In this document: piece after piece, positions 43,634 through 50,915 of the stretch | Layout: every line of letters starts with the position of its first letter | Position numbering within the stretch: position 1 is the first letter of the stretch | Assembly (NCBI GenBank): GCA_017451505.1 | Contig: JAFTOF010000004.1 | Span: 1 to 52,051 of the forward strand | Direction of reading: 5' to 3' | Length of the DNA: 52,051 nt | Origin: Clostridia bacterium | GTDB taxonomy: Bacteria > Bacillota > Clostridia > UMGS1883 | Program-made: the position numbers and the translations under genes | Notes under the pieces: generated by a model | The model's input: only the letters and a program-made list of their open reading frames with translations | What the model was told of the DNA's origin: nothing | The model's database searches: none

Positions 43634-44010
43634 ATCGCAAACAATTTATAAGCAGTGATACCACACGAAGTTCCAACAGTCATAAAGCCGTATTTCTATC
43701 AAAACGACCTTGCTACTTGATAGAAATACGGCTCTCTGTTACTCAAAAATCACCATCAAACACATCAGCACAAAAAATCCAAGACAATAAACCACTTATA
43801 TCACCTCCTTTCACGTATGAAATAATCAATCAAAGAGAACAGTACAAAGATACATGACAACAATAATCCAAATAACCATTAGATTACACTCCTTCCGCAA
43901 TGGAATTTTATAAATCAAAAACGAATGTTTATGAGAGAAAATTTTTCAAAGCATAAATCGTGTAAAATGCAGTCAAATTCCCTCTCATAACTTCTATCAA
44001 AAACAAGCAA
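43634..44010. repeat. Gene-free stretch with two long inverted repeats
   Basis: I see no credible gene here. One hairpin has a perfect 17 bp stem, 43686-43702 with 43717-43733. A second has TTATGAGAG at 43929-43937 and CTCTCATAA at 43982-43990, extended inward by AAATT/AATTT. It lies next to the serine recombinase gene, so recombination sites are possible. A short reading frame at 43630-43857 crosses the first hairpin and looks accidental. Confidence 0.6.
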
Positions 44011-44568
44011 TCAAAAAGCTACCTGTTTTGAGAGATACCTGTACAGTGTTGCACTTGACACACCTGTTAGCTCTGTAATCTCTTTAACAGAGTAGCTTTT
44101 TGTTTCGTATAACTTGACAGCCTTCTCTATGAGCTTGCTGTCTGTTTTAGGTCTACCGCCTACTTTCCCTCTTGCCCTACTTGCTTTTAAACCTTCCCGT
44201 GTTCTTTGCACAGTTAAGTCTCTTTCAAATTGACAGATTGCCGACAAAACAGTTACAAGCAGTTTGCCTGTCGGGGTAGCGGTATCAATATTCTCTTTCA
44301 AAGATACAAGTTTAACCTCTCTCTTTTCAAGTTCATCAAGAATGTTAAGCAGGTCTTTTGTACTTCTACTCAATCTTGATAGCGATTCTACGACTAAAAC
44401 ATCACCCTTTCGTAGCAATAACATTACTTTGTCAAATTCAGGTCGATTGGCTTTTGTTCCTGTGAATTTCTCGGTGAACATCTTCTCATACCCAAAGCCT
44501 GTTAACAAGTCAATTTGTCTATTTAATGACTGCTGTTCCGTGCTAACTCTCGCATACGCTATAATCAT
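44011..44568 (-). CDS. Serine recombinase, resolvase/invertase type
   Basis: This 185-residue protein has the catalytic domain of small serine recombinases. Nucleophile Ser9 lies in YARVSTEQQ, FTEKFTGTKANRPEFDKV follows, and VVESLSRLSRS near residue 60 supplies the active-site arginines. A C-terminal helix-turn-helix (YSVKEITELTGVSSATLYRYL) binds DNA. It could resolve element dimers or invert a segment. It is separate in kind from the tyrosine integrase at the other end. Its start overlaps the preceding small gene by one base. Confidence 0.92.
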   Translation of the reverse strand: MIIAYARVSTEQQSLNRQIDLLTGFGYEKMFTEKFTGTKANRPEFDKVMLLLRKGDVLVVESLSRLSRSTKDLLNILDELEKREVKLVSLKENIDTATPTGKLLVTVLSAICQFERDLTVQRTREGLKASRARGKVGGRPKTDSKLIEKAVKLYETKSYSVKEITELTGVSSATLYRYLSKQVAF

Positions 44569-44756
44569 TAATTTTCACCATTCCTTTCTTCATTAGTTAT
44601 GAGGCGGTTCAGCAAATTAAGTATTGCTTTTGTTTCCATGTATTCGTGTTTATAACCCTTTCTTGGTCGGGAATATTCAAAGTCCTCAGATACTATCATT
44701 AGCCGTGCCTCAAACATCTCATGAAGCCTAAGAAGCAGTTTTAAGTCATTCCGCAT
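44568..44756 (-). CDS. Small element protein of unknown function
   Basis: This 62-residue basic, helical protein begins MRNDLKLLLRLHEMFEARL. No domain was recognised. It overlaps the antirestriction gene by 11 bases and the recombinase gene by one base, so the three are translated together. The ATG at 44756 was chosen because AAAGGGGG lies about 9 bases before it. Confidence 0.6.
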   Translation of the reverse strand: MRNDLKLLLRLHEMFEARLMIVSEDFEYSRPRKGYKHEYMETKAILNLLNRLITNEERNGEN

Positions 44757-45585
44757 CTTCATATACCCCCTTTCCTAAAATCATTTCTACAGCCTTTTCA
44801 GCTCTTGAAGCAGCGGTTATTATCATACGACTATCGCTTTGTAAAACCTCAATCCATGAGTTGATGTAAGAAACAGAGTTTTCAAAAGTGTCAGGCTGTT
44901 CTATACCCAATTCAGACATAAGCATTGACGAGCCTATTTCGGCAACAAGTTCTTCTATGCTATATTCTTCGGAAGCAAAGGCGGTGCTTCTAATTCGGTC
45001 TAATCTTGCCTTGTTTCCTGTAGAATGAATCAGTTCGTGTAATACAACCGAATAGTAACTTGAAGTGTCTTTAAACTGCTTTATATCAGGCAAGAGTACA
45101 CTATCATCACTTGGTCTGTAATACGCTTTATTTGAGCCTGTAACTGTCTTTAAAGAGATATTCTGGCTATTGATATAGTCGTGTATCACTTCATCGATAG
45201 AAGCGTTTCTGACGTTGTTTTCGCTCCATTTTACCCTTGATTCAATTCCTTCACAATCGTCAATATGAAACACGTTATAGTACCTGAGAACAGGTAGTTT
45301 TTCCACAGTAATTTCACCATCTTTGTCAATCTCTTTTTCGTACCATTTCCAAAAGACAATGAAGTTTGATTTTGCCCCTTTCTTAACTTTACCATTGTGT
45401 TCAGAACATTGCTTAAAGCTAATGTATTCACCACCGTCAAGCAGAAGCCTGTTAATTCCCCTGTAGGGTTTTTGAGTAATCCAGTTGGCAGCGGATTGTC
45501 CTTTCCAAGGCTTTCTCCACGGCACTACACCTTCTTGAAGTTGTTCGATTATCCTTTGTGTTACTTTTTCGTATACTGTATTCAT
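44746..45585 (-). CDS. ArdC-like antirestriction protein
   Basis: This 279-residue protein has an N-terminal single-strand-DNA-binding ArdC_N part (VVPWRKPWKGQSAANWITQKPYRGINRLLL). A metallopeptidase-like C-terminal part with the zinc motif HELIH near residue 185 follows (VVLHELIHSTGNKARLDR). ArdC proteins protect entering plasmid or element DNA from restriction. It leads a three-gene leftward operon with the small protein and the serine recombinase. Its presence suggests the element moves between cells as DNA. Confidence 0.86.
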   Translation of the reverse strand: MNTVYEKVTQRIIEQLQEGVVPWRKPWKGQSAANWITQKPYRGINRLLLDGGEYISFKQCSEHNGKVKKGAKSNFIVFWKWYEKEIDKDGEITVEKLPVLRYYNVFHIDDCEGIESRVKWSENNVRNASIDEVIHDYINSQNISLKTVTGSNKAYYRPSDDSVLLPDIKQFKDTSSYYSVVLHELIHSTGNKARLDRIRSTAFASEEYSIEELVAEIGSSMLMSELGIEQPDTFENSVSYINSWIEVLQSDSRMIITAASRAEKAVEMILGKGVYEDAE

Positions 45586-45649
45586 TTACAGTACCTCCTT
45601 AATAAAAATTTATATTGAAATGCCAACGCATAACAATCAATTTCAGGCA

Positions 45650-45690
45650 ATAAAAAAAGAGCTTACGGAGTATTATCACTCTGTAAGCTC
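45650..45690 (-). terminator. Terminator after the Abi gene
   Basis: On the minus strand GAGCTTACAGAGT pairs with ACTCCGTAAGCTC, followed by seven T. It closes the Abi transcript and isolates the ArdC operon. Confidence 0.85.
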
Positions 45691-45785
45691 AATTCATTTA
45701 AAGCTGAATTTACATATTTAAGCTATCGTTATTTATTTGTATAGTGTATATTAGAGGTATTTCCATCTCCAAATAAAATTTCCTC

Positions 45786-46655
45786 TTATTTCAGCAAATC
45801 CTTCCAGTTATGCGGAAATCCCATTAGTTCCATTTTAACATTTGGATACTTATCAAATAAGAGTTCTATCAAATCCAGAAAATCCTTCCAATGTTTATCC
45901 TTTGGAAGAATATTACTCAAACATAACAAAGTCGCAAAGACTCTTACACTACTTATACCCTGTTTTGTATGTTGTTTGTAAAGTGCAGGTGTCTTTGAAA
46001 GATTTACATTGTATAGTCTTCCATAATGAGCACATATATTCCTAACAAAAGCTATATGCTCAATCCAACTTTCAAAATAAGTGTATTTTACTCCATATAT
46101 CTGAGCTATTACCTTCTTATCTTCCTGTTTCATGTTCTTATAAAACTTAGACAGCGTTCCAAAACTAAACAACTCTATCAACGCATATAGGGGCAACTTG
46201 TTTGTTTCATAATTCTTCTGAAAATTCTTCACAAATGCCGTCTTATTATTTCTATCTATTTCATTACTAATTTCAATCAGGAAATTCGAATGATAGTCTG
46301 CATTTTCAAAGTTGTTAACATCCTCATATCCAAAGTTTCCATACTTACAAGAAAAGCAATTCGAAATTCGACATCTAAGATTTATTTCGACTTTCTCTAT
46401 TTGAGCAAAAAGGGCTTGTCTGAAATTACAGTTAAATAAATACAATTCCTTAATGGTCTCAAATCTAACTCCCTGATTGTACTTATCGTTTTTCTTTTTT
46501 AACCCTATGCTATATGCTTTTATCAGCCTAAAATACGATACATCATTAAGGAATTCTTTTACCTCTTCCTCATTATCAATAATGAGTCCAAGTTCCTTAA
46601 GATTTTCTACCTGCTCATCTACAGACATAGGAGCTTGGTGCTTCTTTAACTCCAT
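45786..46655 (-). CDS. Abi-family (Abi_2/AbiF-AbiD type) HEPN abortive-infection protein
   Basis: This 289-residue protein has the N-terminal Abi_2 signature (DEQVENLKELGLIID and DVSYFRLIKAYSI) and FRQALFAQIEKVEINLRCRI near residue 78. A HEPN ribonuclease motif RNICAH (Arg205-x4-His210) follows with YGRLYN. This family is known as phage-defence toxins thought to cut RNA when triggered. The ATG at 46655 follows GGAAGTG. It has its own promoter and terminator, and a stable hairpin in its leader (46683-46720). Recent work on relatives describes an adjacent noncoding RNA that holds the toxin, and this leader is a good candidate for one. Confidence 0.88.
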   Translation of the reverse strand: MELKKHQAPMSVDEQVENLKELGLIIDNEEEVKEFLNDVSYFRLIKAYSIGLKKKNDKYNQGVRFETIKELYLFNCNFRQALFAQIEKVEINLRCRISNCFSCKYGNFGYEDVNNFENADYHSNFLIEISNEIDRNNKTAFVKNFQKNYETNKLPLYALIELFSFGTLSKFYKNMKQEDKKVIAQIYGVKYTYFESWIEHIAFVRNICAHYGRLYNVNLSKTPALYKQHTKQGISSVRVFATLLCLSNILPKDKHWKDFLDLIELLFDKYPNVKMELMGFPHNWKDLLK

Positions 46656-46682
46656 GCTTTTCACTTCCGTATAAATTAAATG

Positions 46683-46720
46683 ACCCGACATGGTACGCAT
46701 CGTTGAGAGGCGTGTCGGGT
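46683..46720 (-). ncRNA. Candidate structured leader/antitoxin RNA of the Abi gene
   Basis: On the minus strand ACCCGACA pairs with TGTCGGGT, with an inner CGC/GCG stem, a loop of about 11 bases and a UACCA bulge on the 3' side. It starts about 6 bases after the predicted transcription start, and its end is about 27 bases before the Abi start. A structured RNA motif upstream of abiF genes has been reported in the literature; whether this one belongs to it needs a covariance search. Confidence 0.5.
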
Positions 46721-46732
46721 TCTGTTACTGTT

Positions 46733-46761
46733 ATTATATTAGGTCAAAGGTCAAAAGTCAA
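46733..46761 (-). promoter_or_regulatory. Promoter of the leader RNA/Abi gene
   Basis: On the minus strand TTGACT (46756-46761) and a perfect TATAAT (46733-46738) are 17 bp apart. The predicted start lies near 46726. Confidence 0.85.
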
Positions 46762-46872
46762 CACATTTCATTAATTTTATTAAAATAATTTCGCTAAGTT
46801 CAAACACTGCTTATGAGTTGGTGCTCCATATAGTATATACTCAGAGAATTTCCTTCACAGAAAGACGTGTTT

Positions 46873-47574
46873 TTATTTTTTGTTTGCTTCAATAATTTCC
46901 ATCATTTCTTTCTGATATTCTCTTTTGCAATCAAAATCTATACTTCTCACCATATTTCTCAAAGTTTCTTGAATCAACCCCGAATAAATGTCTAAAACGT
47001 CAATACCTGCATTGGGATAAGCATCTTTAGGCAAATAATTATTGGAAGACATGTCTATTTTTCTTGCTTCACGATATGCTTCTTTTATTTCATCGCTGGC
47101 ATCCCTATTTGGTCTTGCTGAAAACAAGAGATAAGCATTCATCTGCATAAGAAATTCCTCAAAATATTTATTATTAATTAAAAATTCAAATACTCTTTTC
47201 TTAGCTTCATTTCTTGATATATCCAATAAATTATCTACACTTTCATCTGAGAGTTCAATATTAACCAAGTTTCTTCTTCTGTTCTTTTTTCTTGTTCGCT
47301 CTGTTGCGGATTCGTCTTTTATTCCCAAAATATAATCTGAAGATTCATCAAAAAGTACTGCTAGTTTGGCAATGGTCTTTGCATCAGGTAAGTATCTGCT
47401 ATTTTCATATGTTCCATATGTTGCATTAGCTAAATTCAACTTTTTTGATACATTTTCTTGCGAATAACCTTTTAATTTCCTCAATTTTCTTAACCTTACC
47501 GAAAACGGTGATAAACATTCACTTTCTGGAATGCACTTTATATTCTGCCTTTCAAAAAACTCATCATTATACAT
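46873..47574 (-). CDS. XRE-family repressor-like regulator of the element
   Basis: This 233-residue protein has an HTH domain at about residues 22-80 (FSVRLRKLRKLKGYSQENVSKKLNLANATYGTYENSR). A long helical C-terminal part without a peptidase motif follows, so it cannot self-cleave like LexA-type repressors. It is divergent from the replication-like gene, and an inverted pair GAAATACTA (47600-47608) and TAGTATTTC (47682-47690) lies between them as possible operators. It probably keeps the replication/excision genes off. The ATG at 47574 follows AGAGGGG. Confidence 0.85.
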   Translation of the reverse strand: MYNDEFFERQNIKCIPESECLSPFSVRLRKLRKLKGYSQENVSKKLNLANATYGTYENSRYLPDAKTIAKLAVLFDESSDYILGIKDESATERTRKKNRRRNLVNIELSDESVDNLLDISRNEAKKRVFEFLINNKYFEEFLMQMNAYLLFSARPNRDASDEIKEAYREARKIDMSSNNYLPKDAYPNAGIDVLDIYSGLIQETLRNMVRSIDFDCKREYQKEMMEIIEANKK

Positions 47575-47644
47575 ATAATTACCCCTCTCATTTTCCATCG
47601 AAATACTAGCGAAAAAAATTTAAAAAAATTTATTGTTTTAACTA

Positions 47645-47674
47645 TTGACTTTTCTCGTTTTAATATGTTATACT
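47645..47674 (+). promoter_or_regulatory. Promoter of the replication/excision genes
   Basis: TTGACT (47645-47650) and TATACT (47669-47674) with an 18 bp spacer. It is flanked by the inverted GAAATACTA/TAGTATTTC words, one 36 bp upstream and one 8 bp downstream. Confidence 0.78.
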
Positions 47675-47844
47675 CTTTTAGTAGTATTTCAATGATGTTT
47701 TTTCTAAATTATATCAATATTTTTTCTGTAAGTCAAGTCTCTTTTGCAAATTTCTAATCAATTCTTATAATTGAATCATAATTCTTTCACTATGTTTTCA
47801 AGTTTTATTATAGAAAACAATATAAATCAAGGAGGTATGCCCCT

Positions 47845-48933
47845 ATGGTAGATACTATCAGACTCAGGGTGAACATTTTAAAAACTGAATTAGAAGTAAA
47901 TAAGTGGAAAACAGAGATTAATGAAGAGACAGGTGAATTTTATTACTATACTTTTATCAAAGCTATACGTCTTGCTTTTTATCCCGACACTAAGAACCTG
48001 ATTATAACAGGAAGGTATATAAGTACATATACCAATGATAAATTTAAGAACTTTGATGATATATTCTCAACGAAGAATGAAATTCTAGAATTTTTTTTCA
48101 ATTTGGAAAGTTACATCAATTCCTATTTTATAACTCCTGTTGTGAATATTTTAACCAACAAAGTTACTCGTTTGGATTATTGTATGAATGTCGAAACTGA
48201 AAATGCTAAAGAGTATATTGAATTTTTCAATATGTATTATAATACGAAGCCTAAGAAATTGCAATCATATATAAATCACACCGCCGAGCATAAATTACCC
48301 ATTGATAGTAGTTTCTACTTAAAGACGGAAAGACAATATAAAGATAAAAAGAACCAGAATTTCACATTGAACATATATTCAAAATCAAATGAATTAATAT
48401 CAAAAAGAAAGAAACAGATTTGTAAATTTGGAAGTAGTAGTATAAGTGAGGAAGATATTCTTGAAGCTGAAAACATTCTAAGAATAGAGGTACAGCTACA
48501 TTATTCCAAGTTAAAAACGACATGTGAAAAGTTTAACATTAACTCTAAGAAATGTTGTCTCTATGATTTGTTTGATATTGAAATAGCTCAATATGTACTC
48601 GCAAATGAGTTAAAAAGGTTTTTTACAGAAGCGGACTTTTATAGTTATGAAAAGGCTAAGGAAGAAATCCAATTAAAAATCAAGAATCATAAAAGTAAAA
48701 AGGCAGCCTTGGAGTATATAGAAGCGGTGTCAAAAAACAACAAAGTTAATTCAATTACAATTCCTAAAAACCTCATCAGTATAGGAATATTTCCCCATTA
48801 TTTTATTCCAAGAAATTGGAATATTGACATATTACAAAATCCCATTAAGCTGATTGACGAGAAGATTCATGTTAATCAATTACAATGGTTATCACTAAAG
48901 AAAGGAGGTAATAGTCATGACAAAAAAACATAA
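47845..48933 (+). CDS. Replication-initiator-like protein (gene II/X or Rep_trans type)
   Basis: This 362-residue protein begins VDTIRLRVNILK. It has TRLDYCMNVETENAKEYIEF near residue 110, TLNIYSKSNELIS near 173 and NILRIEVQLHYSKL near 214. This order is typical of replication proteins of filamentous-phage gene II/X type and of Rep_trans proteins in mobile elements. It probably nicks element DNA to start rolling-circle replication, and may double as a relaxase. No catalytic tyrosine can be assigned with certainty. GGAGG precedes the ATG, and its end overlaps the next gene by 17 bases. Confidence 0.68.
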   Translation: MVDTIRLRVNILKTELEVNKWKTEINEETGEFYYYTFIKAIRLAFYPDTKNLIITGRYISTYTNDKFKNFDDIFSTKNEILEFFFNLESYINSYFITPVVNILTNKVTRLDYCMNVETENAKEYIEFFNMYYNTKPKKLQSYINHTAEHKLPIDSSFYLKTERQYKDKKNQNFTLNIYSKSNELISKRKKQICKFGSSSISEEDILEAENILRIEVQLHYSKLKTTCEKFNINSKKCCLYDLFDIEIAQYVLANELKRFFTEADFYSYEKAKEEIQLKIKNHKSKKAALEYIEAVSKNNKVNSITIPKNLISIGIFPHYFIPRNWNIDILQNPIKLIDEKIHVNQLQWLSLKKGGNSHDKKT

Positions 48934-49129
48934 GGACAGATTGAAGGCATACAAGAATAAAGATGTTCTTACGATACTTGAAGTGCAAGATATTCTTCAA
49001 GTAAGTAGAACCAAAATAGATGCTCTTATAGATAGCGGAGAGATAACTGTTAGAAAACCTTGTGATAAGTATTTGGTTTTAAAAGTAGATTTACTCCATT
49101 ATTTAGATAAAGCTCGCTTGTCGGAATAA
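48917..49129 (+). CDS. Excisionase-like small DNA-binding protein 1
   Basis: This 70-residue basic protein carries a MerR-type/HTH_17 helix-turn-helix (LTILEVQDILQVSRTKIDALIDSGEITVRKP) at about residues 13-45. AAAGGAGG lies 9 bases before its ATG. Proteins of this size next to integrases act as recombination directionality factors. It is the first of three such proteins in a row and overlaps the replication-like gene. Confidence 0.75.
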   Translation: MTKKHKDRLKAYKNKDVLTILEVQDILQVSRTKIDALIDSGEITVRKPCDKYLVLKVDLLHYLDKARLSE

Positions 49130-49170
49130 CATTCTGGCAAACGAGCACCATTCACGAAAGGAGGGGTAGT

Positions 49171-49344
49171 ATGTTAAATCAATATAATAATGAACTAACA
49201 ATTGATGATGTGGCAGAAATTCTGAATTACAATCAATCCACCATTTATAGATTAATGAGCAATGGTGTTATTCCGTATTTCAAAAAAGGGAATACCAGAT
49301 ATGTTCACAAATATGAATTAATATACATGTTAATACATTCGTAG
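49171..49344 (+). CDS. Excisionase-like small DNA-binding protein 2
   Basis: This 57-residue protein, too short for common ORF cut-offs, reads MLNQYNNELTIDDVAEILNY and continues QSTIYRLMSNGVIPYFKKGN. This is a clear HTH_17 excisionase-type domain. GGAGGGG precedes its ATG at a good distance. It sits in the same orientation, 41 bases behind the first and 38 bases before the third small protein. It binds DNA by analogy with Xis proteins. Confidence 0.78.
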   Translation: MLNQYNNELTIDDVAEILNYNQSTIYRLMSNGVIPYFKKGNTRYVHKYELIYMLIHS

Positions 49345-49382
49345 AATTAACATAAAAGCAACCTTTGAGGAAAGGAGGGAAA

Positions 49383-49595
49383 ATGCCTATGTATAATAAA
49401 TTGAAGGATAAAAAACAGCTCAAATTAAATTCATTTTGTAGTTTATTTGATGTTCCCCGTTCTACTGCATTGCAATGGTATCATTCATCAAACTTTCCTA
49501 TGTACAAAATGGAAGGAAGATGGTATGTAGACATGGAGGAATATTACAGATGGAGAGATACAGAACATGACAGGTGTTATGTATATTCAACTTGA
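49383..49595 (+). CDS. Excisionase-like small DNA-binding protein 3
   Basis: This 70-residue protein has the segment FCSLFDVPRSTALQWYHSSNFPMYKMEG, then RWYVDMEEYYRW, a helix-turn-helix with wing in a divergent form. AGGAGG lies 4 bases before the ATG at 49383 or 10 before the ATG at 49389, so the start is uncertain by two residues. The integrase promoter starts inside its last codons. Confidence 0.65.
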   Translation: MPMYNKLKDKKQLKLNSFCSLFDVPRSTALQWYHSSNFPMYKMEGRWYVDMEEYYRWRDTEHDRCYVYST

Positions 49596-49620
49596 CAAAT
49601 AACATTATATATGCTATTAT
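49592..49620 (+). promoter_or_regulatory. Promoter of the integrase gene
   Basis: A perfect TTGACA (49592-49597) and TATTAT (49615-49620) separated by 17 bp. It starts in the stop codon of the third small protein, so the integrase can be expressed apart from the replication operon. Confidence 0.82.
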
Positions 49621-49668
49621 CCAGGCTAAATATCTCATACACACCTATATGAAATAGGAGTGATAAGA

Positions 49669-50775
49669 ATGAATAAGGATATTAAGAAAAGAAAAGATGG
49701 GTATTACCAAATTCAGATAGACTGCGGTTATGACGAATTTGGGAAGAGAAAAAGAAAAACAATTTACGGAAAAACCCAACGCGAATTAGAAAGGAAGGTT
49801 ACAGATTTCAAGGTCAAATTACAAAGTGGTATGATATCAAACAAAAAACCTATCACGTTTGAACAGATGGCAAACCTTTGGATTGAGAAACACACTCTTA
49901 ATCGTTCCCAATCAACAATTAAGAGGTATAAATCTGTTATAAAAAATCAGCTTCCTCCCCTTTTGCCTATGAAGTTGAATAAAATTTCAACAGGTACTAT
50001 CCAAGAACTATTAAACACACTTCAAAAACAAGGGTGCAAATCAAACATCAAGTTAACAAAGTCCGTATTGCTTGAAATATTCAAAAAAGCTGTTTCATAC
50101 GGATATGTAACAATTAATCCAGTAACGAATGTTGAGACACCCAAATATGACAAAGTTAAAAGAAGAGCTTTAACAGACATTGAATTACAAGCTATCAATA
50201 ATACTACAGAATTTACCCCAAAGGAAAAGGCATATCTGTATATAGGGCTTTATGCAGGATTACGTCAGGGGGAAATATTAGCTTTATCTTTAAAGGATAT
50301 TAATTTAGATGAAAAGTATATTTCAGTAAGTAAAACCCTAACCTATCCCTCTAATAGTGCGGTATTACAGAACCACACAAAAACCCAAAGTGGTATGCGA
50401 GAAGTTAAGATTGGAGAACCTTTAATAACTGTTTTAAAAGAATATATTGACACCATACCTAATTGTCAATTTTTATTTCAAAGAAAAGATGGTTCTCTCT
50501 TTTCTAAAACAGCCAAAGCAAACCTTTGGTATCAAATCAAGAAAAAGATTAACAAGCATATGCCCGAAGGTTGTGAAACAAATATTACAAGTCACTTTCT
50601 ACGGCACAACTATGCCACCGACTTATGTAATATAAACTTACCTGTTAAGCACATTCAGTATCTTTTAGGTCATGCTAATATACAAACAACATTAAACATT
50701 TATGCTGAGACGAGAAAAGAAGAAATTGATATGTCATCTGTGGAAGAGTATTGGAAGTCTAAAGCAATAGGTTGA
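49669..50775 (+). CDS. int: Tyrosine integrase targeting the tuf 3' end
   Basis: This 368-residue tyrosine recombinase has an N-terminal arm-binding part (KDGYYQIQIDCGYDEFGKRKRK). A core-binding SAM-like domain at about residues 62-155 and a C-terminal catalytic domain follow. Active residues visible are Arg199 (AGLRQGEI), His309 and Arg312 (SHFLRHNYAT), His335 (LLGHANIQTT) and Tyr345 (LNIYAET). It should integrate and excise the 8.8 kb element at the 47 bp tuf repeats. Family members usually use tRNA or protein-gene 3' ends. The ATG at 49669 follows TAGGAG; the GTG at 49660 is inside that site. Confidence 0.94.
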   Translation: MNKDIKKRKDGYYQIQIDCGYDEFGKRKRKTIYGKTQRELERKVTDFKVKLQSGMISNKKPITFEQMANLWIEKHTLNRSQSTIKRYKSVIKNQLPPLLPMKLNKISTGTIQELLNTLQKQGCKSNIKLTKSVLLEIFKKAVSYGYVTINPVTNVETPKYDKVKRRALTDIELQAINNTTEFTPKEKAYLYIGLYAGLRQGEILALSLKDINLDEKYISVSKTLTYPSNSAVLQNHTKTQSGMREVKIGEPLITVLKEYIDTIPNCQFLFQRKDGSLFSKTAKANLWYQIKKKINKHMPEGCETNITSHFLRHNYATDLCNINLPVKHIQYLLGHANIQTTLNIYAETRKEEIDMSSVEEYWKSKAIG

Positions 50776-50778
50776 TTT

Positions 50779-50796
50779 TGGTAGTAATTTGGTAGT
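50779..50796 (+). promoter_or_regulatory. Right cluster of integrase arm-type repeats
   Basis: TGGTAGT starts at 50779 and 50790, just after the integrase stop, in the same orientation as the four copies at the left end. Confidence 0.65.
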
Positions 50797-50817
50797 ATTG
50801 CTATTTTGCAGACAGAA

Positions 50818-50850
50818 AAAGCGGCTCCTCCAAATTGGAAGAACCGCTTT
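50818..50850. terminator. Element-borne terminator for tuf
   Basis: On the minus strand GCGGTTCTTCC pairs with GGAGGAGCCGC with two mismatches, followed by five T. It lies 25 bases past the tuf stop and replaces the original terminator. Confidence 0.82.
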
Positions 50851-50868
50851 ATTAAGCCATTTATTAAG

Positions 50869-50915
50869 AATAGATTATTCTTCGATTGCAGATACAACGC
50901 CGCTGCCTACTGTTC
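50869..50915. repeat. Right attachment repeat within tuf 3' end
   Basis: These 47 bases are identical to 42046-42092. They encode the last residues [12 protein letters not shown], the stop and 6 bases of 3' sequence of the intact tuf copy. Confidence 0.93.

Noticed and set aside
43630..43857. 75-codon reading frame after the lipoprotein gene
   Set aside because: It starts within the end of the lipoprotein gene with a TTG, runs through a perfect 17 bp hairpin and has no domain or ribosome site.
42046..50915. Calling the element a full conjugative element (ICE)
   Set aside because: No relaxase, coupling ATPase or type IV secretion genes were seen in its 8.8 kb, so at most it is mobilizable or satellite-like.
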